A stretch of DNA of 64,000 nucleotides. Source: Magnolia sinica. Taxonomy: Eukaryota; Streptophyta; Magnoliopsida; Magnoliales; Magnoliaceae. Of this stretch, positions 56,100-64,000 are shown one piece after another; position 1 is the first letter of the stretch; the number at the start of each line of letters is the position of its first letter. The notes below the pieces were generated by a model. It was not told where the DNA came from and ran no database searches. It saw only the letters and a program-made list of their open reading frames with translations. The DNA is taken from contig NC_080575.1 in the NCBI RefSeq assembly GCF_029962835.1, positions 45,808,437 through 45,872,436 of the forward strand, read 5' to 3'. The position numbers were made by a program, and so were the translations under genes.

Positions 56100-56740
56100 C
56101 TGTCAAGCCTTAGCCGCAAAAGATCCTAATTCCACTCGAATCAGCTGGATCTGGTTTCGTACCTGCCCAATTGGATCCTAGTTTTGGCAGCTTTAGCTAG
56201 ATCCTGATTCTGCCTTGGCCTAGTTAAATCCCGGTTTGCCTTGGCCTAGTTAGATATTGATTTTGGTAAGCCCTAATCCCACTCCATTAAACCACTCTTC
56301 TCACCACTTGACATTCCCTTTTTTCAAATCCCGTCAAACCTAACCCCCCTACAACCCCCCCTGCACCTCTCTTTCCCATTCCCGATAACCCCAACTTAGA
56401 TCTTGGGTTTTCCTCGGACCAATCAGATCTTGGTTTCAGCCAGACCTAGTTGGATATCGGTTTTGGCCAAACTTAACATTAAATCCTAGTTCCGCCCAAC
56501 CCTAGTTGGATCCCCGCTTTGCTCAGCTCAATTAGACCCTAGTTCTGCCCAATTGAGTCATATCCCAATTCCTGTCAGACCTAGTTCGATCCAAGCTCCA
56601 CCTGGTACAATTGGATCTATGTTTCACCTAGCCCTAATTAGGTCTTGTTTGCTTGGGCCCAGTCGGATCTTGGTTTTGCCTGGGCCCTTATTGCATTCTA
56701 ATTATGTTTTCCAGCCTAGCCGCAACTCGTTGAAATCTAG
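56100..56740 (+). repeat. Degenerate tandem repeat of about 40 bp
   Basis: Variants of CCTAGTTGGATCCTAGTTTTG and TGCCCAACC recur some twelve times with irregular spacing and much divergence. The middle (56,280-56,400) is a C-rich interruption. Confidence 0.7.
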
Positions 56741-59460
56741 TTCATAGCCGTATCCCCTCCCCCATTTTCCATGTGCCTATTTAGGACTTGTTCGGGGGCA
56801 TTTTGATTTGCTGCAAGATTGGGGCATTGGGTTGTTTGTGTTTGCAACCAGTTCAGGATCAACTAAACTTGAGTACAAATCCATAAGCCCATGAGAATCG
56901 CATGTGTGCAAGTCTATCCTTTTGCCCTGCATTTATAACAAGATTAAAATTATGGGGATCACCCAACGATGCCATGGAAGAGTTCCTTTGTTGTGTTGTC
57001 CTTTTCGACTTCATTTTTTTTTTTAAATATCAATTTCGATTGGTTTTGATTCCTCACAGATATTCACAGAACATTTATAAACGTAGCCAAAATACACATG
57101 AAAGGGAGAATGCATATAGTTAAAAGGCTTTTTAGTAATTTGGATTCTTAGTACATTTCGAGCTATCGCCTAGTACATGCCGTTAATAACATTCCAGGGG
57201 AATACCCTTGATTCTAAGGCAAAGCTCAAGGGAGTTGTAAATTACACGATGCAGAGGATGCATGCCATACGGATGAGCCTAAGCCGTCAAAGGATCGCTT
57301 AGCCTTAGCGTCATGTCCTCAGTTGGCTACACTAGGCTTGCCGCTTAGGCAAGTAGCATTGGGTAGTGCCCGGAAGTCCGGTGATCACTTAATAAGGTGT
57401 TCGTGAGTCATATATGACTTTCCTTGTTATTGTCTAGTGTGAGGTAAGCACAATCTCGAGTCTAGCTTATGTGATGTTGGCATTAGGGCGCATCACAAGA
57501 TTATCTAACTTTGTCAGTATGGAAGAAAGGGAGCACTTGACTTTGTTCATTTGGCATAGGCATAGGGCTATTTGACATGCAGTCAAGGCCTGTAGCTGTT
57601 CAAGTTTATAGCTTTCTCAATTGCTAGACCTCACATTATGTCATATGACTAGGCGTATAGTTGAGTTTATACAGATAAAATGGTTGTTTGATGAGAGCAC
57701 CAACTTCTGGGGTTCATGTGCTACTTGCGAAGTAATGTGCATACTACAACTAGCTGGGGCTACGCAGGACATTTGTCTAACATGGACAAGGCATATGTTG
57801 ATTGTTTGCTCACTCAGCTTCGAAATAGAGAATTATGCATGCCATGATGTTGGCATGAATGGCTGTTCAAATGCTAGTTTTGACTGAATGATCGGGGTGC
57901 GACTCCAATCAAAATTTAGCTAGAGCACCACACGGTGCCAGCTCTCATTGGTAGGCAACTTGGTTTGGCCCAAATAAGGGCAAGAAGCCAGCTCCCCTTT
58001 GATCGTTCGAATTGAGCGAATGCAGTGTGGCATCCCTATCTTGAATGGAGAGTGAATAAGGCATCAACTCTGGCCAGACAGCATAAGCCGAGGCACCAAC
58101 ATCACTAGGGGTGTAGGCCAAACTGGGGCACAAGCCAGGGGAGGACACGAAGCAGATTGGGTGTAGGCCAGCATGGGGTGCCAAGCATGCTAGGGTGCAG
58201 GCAGATCGGGTCACTATCATTGGCCCAAGCATTGATATATCTTGAGGGAGCCACCCGTTAGTTGATCTGGACTTTGGAGACAATAAGTTTCTATCTCCTT
58301 TTTAACAAGTTCGACGGGGAGCCACTTGTCTTGGATGGTGTGCCAACTTGCTCGGTGAGCGAGCCAACTCTCCTAAAAGGGTGTGCCAACCCTCTTAGCA
58401 GGGTGCGCCAACTTGCTTGGCAGGGGGCCCAGACCTAAATTGAAGAAGAAGAGAAGGGAAAAGGCATGCTAACCTGGTTGTGCCTCATAATCCCTCGAAA
58501 ACAAGGTGTGCCAGGGATTTGGGGGTGCTGACTGGGTTGCTTTCCCATCCTTTGGGTTTTCTCAAATTGCCAAGTGAAGTTATCTTAATTTGACTTGGAG
58601 AAAATGAGGATCCAAAAAGTTCTTAATGTTGCCTAAAACGGTGTATTTACATTCAAATCTTTGGGGGCTTAAAATAGAGTATTTACAGGCACATGGCGCG
58701 ATGTGATTGGCTGAAGGGGAAGCAATGGACAGCTGTACCCCATCGAAGGGGTTGAGGTGACAGTTGTACTACACTCAAAGCAGCGGACACGAGTTGCATT
58801 TTCGTTGGTTGAAGTTGGAGGGCCCGCTTCAAAGTGGTTCTTACGGTCCTCGATAGCGTCATTTATAGTCAACATCGGGTGATTCTGGGAGAATGCTCGT
58901 ATCTTCCTTGTTATTGGTCTGATCGGGTGATCCTGGACCCGTTGGAAAGATAATTGGATAAGCTTTCTAACAAGCTATAAATAAGGGCCATTGAAGTCCA
59001 TTTGGCTCACCAAATGTGGTCCTAAAGTCTTGGGTGCTGTGGGCCATTCCAGTTCTATGATCAGGTTCGCATATCTTTGAAGATGAAGTTGTAACTTCTT
59101 CAATTTAGCTCTAATTGAGTTGATTTTGGTCTCTTTGGAAAGGTATTTAACCAACCTTTCGAGCACACCACCTGCTCCCCCTAACACTGCCTTGTAACCA
59201 AAGGGTTCCAAAGCTTTTCTTTGGGTAGAAGATTCGGTCCGTGATTTCAGTCTTAGAGATATGTCTACATCTAACGCATCGTAACTCGGATCTGGAGGGT
59301 CTTGGGTCTGTCAGAAAGGGAACTTGATGAGCTTTCCAACTAGCCATAACTCGCTCTATTCGGAGATCAACTGAGTCACCTCTCATCTGTTGGGCCAAAG
59401 TTAACCTTTCTGGAGCGCCTGTTTGCCTCAACCTAGGAAAATGATTTTCCTAGTGTCAAC
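56741..59460. other. Repeat-derived intergenic sequence, no gene
   Basis: Within it, 58,319-58,430 repeats GTGCGCCAACTTGCTTGGCAG four times with variation. At 59,150-59,460 the text looks like the end of an LTR. Frames at 56902-57123, 57621-57887, 57945-58283 and 58975-59431 have no recognisable domains. Confidence 0.4.
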
Positions 59461-59679
59461 AGTTGTTATGCCATGCCCATTCTAGTAAGTCAAACTTTTG
59501 GGCCAGACCAACAATGATTGAATTGCTCTCATGACAACGGATTAGAATGATGTTGTTTGGACCACTGATGATGGCGGTGGATAAATGTTAAATTTGGAAC
59601 AACTTATTTCATGTGTTTTTTTTTTTTTTTTTCCTGATTGACTAACATGGGACCCTTGCGCACCTAATGTAGTTATCGA

Positions 59680-59990
59680 CCATGGCATCTGAATCTATTG
59701 CCAGTGACCTCATAAGTTGTGAAACTTTCGATGGAATTAACTTCGATCACTGGCGATATCATTTAGTATCCTACTGGATGAGGAGGATTTAATATATACA
59801 GTGGAAATCATCAAACATGAATAAGAGTTGTGGATATCCCAATGATATACCTGAACGTCATCAATAAACAATATGAGAAATGGAAGTGACATAACAGAAC
59901 AACGCGCGACACCCTCTTAAGTATTATGCTTAAGAGTTGATTTCACTTAATAGATATATTAGACTTCCAAGAGATGTGGGAGGCATTGCC
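59680..59990 (+). pseudogene. Copia gag remnant
   Basis: After ATG at about 59,681 the plus strand reads MASESIASDL and then CETFDGINFDHWRYHLVSYW. This matches the F-G-x-N-F-x-x-W start of copia UBN2 gag proteins. Further on, YEKWK, RTTRDTLLSIM and DFQEMWEA follow the order of the domain, but in different frames with several stops. Only this N-terminal piece is present. Lineage unknown. Confidence 0.5.
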
Positions 59991-60156
59991 TTGGAGTATG
60001 CTTCCTTGTTTGATGTGAGAATCTGGGCCATGCAGATGGAATTTGGGGCATACCGATGCTAACTGAGTGCACCACAGGGACCACATGAGGAAGATGCAAT
60101 AGATGATTGGGGACCTTCGCGATGCATGATGTACTTTAACTGATAATAAGAAAATC

Positions 60157-61176
60157 TGATGCAGGACGGATGGCTTAACCTAGAATGATGCATTGAGATC
60201 ATTAACGGATTAACTAGAACAATTTAAAGCACAAAATAAACCTAACCTAACACAAGTTTAAAAATAAAGCTAACCTCACAAGTTAAAAAAATAAAATCAG
60301 CAATGTAACATGTTTGAATTCAAGCCATATGACAGCCCCACAATGTGGATCCAATAAAATACCAAATAATCAAGTTCTATGGAAGGTAAGACTTCCATTT
60401 AAACATAGGGCTTGTTCTCAATTCAAAGGAGTTCACTTGGTTTGTGAGGGTTTGGGTAGGTTAGGGTTTGGGAATTGGATTTTAGAAATTAGGGTTTGGA
60501 AGTAGGGTTATGGGGAATTAGGGTTTTAAGAGTTGGGGTTTTGGAGAATTAGGTTTGTGAGAATTAGGATTTTGAGAATTAGGGTTTTAGGGTTAGGGTT
60601 TTAGGAAACTAAGGTTAGGATTTGGGGATTAGGGTTTGAATTAGGGATTTAGGATTCTAAGGATGGGTTAGGTTGTAGATGTATGGATTGGAAGAAGGAA
60701 GAACGAGGATGGAGATGGAAATGGTTTGTTATTGGAGAAAGAAGAAAAAGAGATCTAGAAAGAAAGAGAAAGAGAAATACCTTTTGATTTAAGAGAATGG
60801 GAAAGAAGGATAACTTGGATTCACTGCATGGCATCACACTAAATCACTCCAATCACAGGAGATTTGCTTTATCTCAAAGCAAAGAGAAGGAAGAATATTT
60901 TTTCTTATATTCAATAATGGAGTAAAGTGTGGACATCCAAAGCCTTTAAAGTCTTAGAAAAGACTTTTTACAAAAAGATGCTGTCTGATAAAAAGTTTCA
61001 TATAAATACGCTCAATAAAATAAAATTTGTTCCTAACTCCGTAAACTAAACAAAAATATAAGGTAAACAAAAAATAACAAACATATAAACAACTAAATAA
61101 ACTAAAGAGTTTCGTGGCCCACAATTAAGATGTCCAATGACGATGATCTAACGGTGGTCCAATTAAGTAGCCCACA
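60157..61176 (-). repeat. 3' LTR of the chromovirus
   Basis: It is bounded by TGATGCAGGACGG on the left and GTAGCCCACA on the right (plus strand), about 1,020 bp. The inner end is next to TGCATCTTCTAAGCTTGGGG, a polypurine tract on the minus strand. Confidence 0.6.
60440..60665 (+). repeat. Telomere-like degenerate TTTAGGG repeats in the LTR
   Basis: Around fifteen variants of TTAGGGTTTT and GGAATTAGGGTTT follow one another, interrupted by GAGAATT. On the LTR's coding strand the words are AAACCCTAA, the plant telo-box. Confidence 0.75.
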
Positions 61177-61238
61177 TGCATCTTCTAAGCTTGGGGCCTT
61201 CAAAGATGCATAATCATGCATGTGGGGTCTTCAACGTG

Positions 61239-61540
61239 CTAGGCACTCGAATTGGGTCCACGGGGTCCTATGTATGCATCACCTAGCCATAAAGAAACGA
61301 GAGCACTCCTCCTCTGGTTTACTTTGACTAGTGCTCGGATGTCCTCATCAACTCCCCTCGGTTGAGAAGAGTTCGCCTCTAGCGAAATAAAATCGCGGTA
61401 ATACTCGAGGAGATCCGAGTCTAATCTCTGAAACTCTGCCCTTGCGATCCATGTACAATGTGACTCTGGTCTGTTCTTCCACTTGACGAGATACTTTTGG
61501 AAAACCTCTGTGTTTGGTGGAAACCACTTGCTCATTCAAA
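61239..61540 (-). pseudogene. Chromodomain at the end of the pol protein
   Basis: The chromodomain would direct integration to particular chromatin. The minus strand reads NEQVVSTKHRGFPK and, after a one-base shift, FQKYLVKWKNRP, CTWIARAEF and LDSDLLEYY. It has the aromatic and WK residues of the fold. The tail after LEYY is not conserved. The plus-strand frame 61483-61683 is a shadow. Confidence 0.78.
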
Positions 61541-61689
61541 ATATCTTCAAATTTTTTCTCTTTTATTGGATATGGATGGTAGAGAAGGCAAAGGCTGGGA
61601 AGAATGATCTTGCAAAGGCCTTGGTTCGTGGGACAGGTCGGGAAAGCTATCTTGGTAAGTGTGAGGTTTGGAACAAGGGCTAGAGGGTG

Positions 61690-62440
61690 AAGCTAATGGG
61701 CCCTTAAAGAACACAAGAACTTACACGTTGAATGTAGAACTAATACCCATATCAAGTGGAAATTCTACAACATACGCATTAGAGCCAATTTTTCTCGATA
61801 TCTTATAAGGACCGGCATTACGGGCTTGTAATTTCCTAAAAACCCTTTGCAGAAACCGTCTTGGCCTTATATGAACCATCACATGGTCACTTGAAATTCT
61901 TTAAACTTGCATGTGACTCAAATAATATCTTGTACTTTCCTTTACTCATATTAATCTGTTTTCTAATCTCATTATGCAAATCATGGATATGGTGTGCAAA
62001 TGCATCTGCGGACTCTGATGGTTTGTGGATATGATTGTCCATGCACATGCGGCAAGTGCCATCTTGGTTAGGCTTGAGGAGGGCTAGCATGGCATATGGA
62101 CTCAAATTTTCCTGAACGAACCCTTTTTTAAGAAGCTCATCAACTCCGCATGCTCTGTGGGGTTCATTTGGTAGTGAGGAAGGTATGGTAGAGTCAACCC
62201 AAGGACAAGATCAATGACACGCTGAATGTCACGCATGGGTGGAAGCTCATCAGGTTGGTCCTCTGGGAAAACATCTCTAAACTCCTCCAACACTGGACTC
62301 ACCTTAGGTGACAACTCTACGCTATTCTCGGTTGTGACCTCTCTTGCTAAGAGGGCATACACCATCGAATCAACCTTAGTCTTTCTTTTAAACTCTTTGG
62401 CGTTTATTATATAGAGAGATTTAGGCTGGGATTTCCTCAC
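61690..62440 (-). pseudogene. RT start fused to integrase end by a deletion
   Basis: From 62440 the minus strand encodes the beginning of RT (VLEEFRDVFPEDQPDELPPMRDIQ, then LPYLPHYQMNPTEHAEL). A frame change near 62,105 follows, then MSPYAMLALLKPNQDGTCRMCMDN. In a normal element CRMCMD leads into the RT palm. Here it is followed at once by HKPSESADAFAHHIHDLHNEI, the end of integrase. The joint lies at about 62,025-62,040 and is in frame, so one 72-codon stretch (62105-61887) spans it. More than 2 kb of RT, RNase H and integrase must be missing. Confidence 0.78.
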
Positions 62441-63130
62441 TTCTTTAGGACCACCTTTCTTGACGTCCTTTTTCTTCTCTGGGGTGCTTTTGAGAGTTTA
62501 ACTTTATCCTCTTACCTTCATATATAAATGAACATGTATTTGAGTGGCCGAATAGTGTTACATCACGGTCGTACATCCAAGGTCTGCCCAAAATGATGTG
62601 GCCTACATCCATAGGCAAAACATCACACCACAATGTGTCTTTGTAGGAAGCAAACTGAATGGGAATAAGACACCGATGAGAAACCGATATCGATGACACA
62701 TCCACCCATGAGACTTGATAGGGCTAAGGGTGAGGGACGGGTTTCAAACTCAAACGAGACACAATGCTAGTGGAGACCACGTTGGTGCAATTACCATTTT
62801 CAATTATCACCTTACAGTTTTTGTCACTACACTTGACGTAAGTGTGAAAAATTGAATTCCTGCGCCAATCATCACTCTCTTTAGCCTGGGCTAATGCGTA
62901 TCTGACAACTGCAAGTGGCACAATCTCAACTCATTCAACTTCTTTATCACTAGCACCATTTTCAAGCTGATATTCTTCGTCACAATCGCCCTGATCATTC
63001 TCATCTTCTTCAAACTCGCCAATTACGAGGGCTTTACCCCGCTCTTTCGTAGGGCACCTGTATGCGAAAGGACCATATCCTTGGTAATTGTAAAACCGCG
63101 TATGCTCACCTCCCCTCAAACTGGTACTAG
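62441..63130 (-). pseudogene. Chromovirus gag end and protease
   Basis: The zinc knuckle is read as FYNYQGYGPFAYRCPTKE. The family has two cysteines where F and Y stand, so RNA binding would be lost. The protease reads VIENGNCTNVVSTSIV where the usual form has an Asp-Gly-Gly-Ser-Cys core, so the catalytic Asp is replaced. The C-terminal part (62705-62445) has CDVLPMDVGHIILGRPWMYDRDV, well conserved. Confidence 0.78.
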
Positions 63131-64000
63131 TTAGATCTGTCCCTCACATCCCTATTGTTGGGTTAAGTACTAGTAGGGGCTTTGGATTGACTCCTAAAGC
63201 TAGGATTAGCTCCATAGGGAGTGGCCTTGACATTTCACGAGAGTCTAATCGCCTCATGAATTGTGGTTTCAGATATCACTCATGTTCTTGCACCACTCGA
63301 TAGACATGCTCTAGGGTGCTAATGTCGTGAGGAATGAGCTCACGTTGAAGCTCGAGTCGGAGGTCCATCCTGAAACGGGAAAGGGTCATTAACGGGTCAT
63401 CGATTTTACTATGCATCATATATTCATCAAACTTGGCAATGCAATCAGCCACATGCATTGATTATTGAAGAAAGGATTGCCACTAATCCAAAGGCTTCTG
63501 GCGGTAAGAGAGAGGAAGGTACTTTTCCTTTAAAATCTCTTTCATCTCGGCCTGTAGTGAGATTGGGTCATCTCCAGACCTCTCCATCTTCCGCTTGACA
63601 TTTGTCCAAAACAACTTGGCTTGGCCCACCAACTTCATCTTGACGAATCTCACCTATGGCGAATGGACATATCGTGCCACTCAAAATAATGGTTCATGTT
63701 CGCAAGCCAATCGAGGAAGGCCCTAGGGTCTAAACGACCATCATAGTTCGGGGCCTCAATCTTCACACTCTTCATTACCCGATTATCAGGATCATGGTTG
63801 TCTAGATACTCTCCACGGGGTGGATGGGTACATACCCCCACCACGACCAACACTTCAGCCACGACCTCTTCTACATCCTTCAACTTCACTTCCCACTTGA
63901 GATGGGCCATCTTCCCCATTGTCGGGGTTTGCCACCCTAGAGGGAAGCTTCCAACTGGGTCATGCGCATGTAGGTCTCATTCTTGAGGGTTGCCAGTTGG
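63131..64000 (-). pseudogene. Chromovirus gag
   Basis: The minus strand reads KIEAPNYDGRLDPRAFLDWL and NHYFEWHDMS (frame 63919-63650), the start of the gag capsid domain. Frame 63458-63276 gives CIAKFDEYMMHSKI, LSRFRMDLRLELQREL and LEHVYRVVQE. The intermediate part is shifted. The N-terminal part towards 64,000 is incomplete. Confidence 0.78.

Larger units (their letters stand above)
60157..64000 (-). mobile_element. Chromovirus Ty3/gypsy element, minus strand, runs off the window
   Basis: On the minus strand the window contains gag (from 63,950), zinc knuckle, protease, the first part of RT, then after a large deletion the end of integrase, a chromodomain and the 3' LTR (60157-61176). The chromodomain and the domain order identify a chromovirus. 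The 5' LTR lies beyond 64,000. Many stops and shifts show that it is inactive. Confidence 0.82.

Noticed and set aside
60440..60665. A true interstitial telomere
   Set aside because: The TTTAGGG units are too irregular and lie inside an LTR. They are better read as telo-box-like leader repeats.

Overview
The window looks like intergenic DNA from a large, repeat-rich flowering-plant genome. Nearly all of it is nested LTR retrotransposons and palindromic non-autonomous repeats. I found one credible host gene, the first three exons of the augmin subunit gene AUG6 (HAUS6-like), at 53,263-54,015 on the plus strand. The repeated 'gtgggccccaccatgatgtatgtg' type sequences recall magnoliid genomes, but that is recollection, not proof. 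There is no bacterial-style operon, CRISPR array, rRNA gene or complete tRNA gene.

Layout. 1-4,180: old LTR-derived sequence, including a solo LTR of an Athila-like Ty3/gypsy family (679-2,125) and a probable copia SIRE-like solo LTR (about 2,492-4,177). 4,313-13,961: a gag-only, probably non-autonomous element with 764-bp LTRs and a perfect GTAAC target duplication; its 3' LTR is split by a 3,157-bp solo LTR. Its primer-binding site runs into a copy of the 3' half of a tRNA-Arg-like molecule. 13,962-22,600: degenerate tandem repeats, LTR-like sequence and the start of a cluster of palindromic ('P family') elements. 22,799-30,327: a structurally complete but mutated Ty1/copia element with 499-bp LTRs, sitting inside a P-family copy. 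30,930-33,480: more P-family copies. 33,870-42,213: an Athila-like gypsy element with gag, protease, RT, RNase H and integrase remnants; its gag is split by a solo LTR of its own family (36,508-38,046) and its integrase ends at another (from 42,214), which itself holds a 3,960-bp chromovirus-type solo LTR. 47,456-52,500: a minus-strand Tat/Retand-like element interrupted by a 1,471-bp solo LTR. 53,263-54,015: AUG6 exons 1-3. 54,104-55,545: a long inverted repeat lying directly after exon 3. 55,546-60,156: degenerate repeats and a copia gag remnant. 60,157-64,000: a minus-strand chromovirus with chromodomain and a large internal deletion, running off the window.

The strongest cross-cutting observation is that LTRs of several unrelated families carry, just upstream of a TATAAATA box, an array of short hyphenated palindromes (for example TTCGATG-T-CATCGAA, TTCGGTC-G-GACCGAA, CTCGACTAGTCGAG). 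Within the Athila-like family the rest of the LTR is shared, but the palindrome sequence has been replaced between copies. This suggests modular, rapidly turning-over enhancer blocks.

Apart from AUG6 the coding sequences are decayed polyproteins, so no metabolic or regulatory pathway can be read from this window. All coordinates and counts were made by eye, and family names rest on recalled motifs, not on searches.
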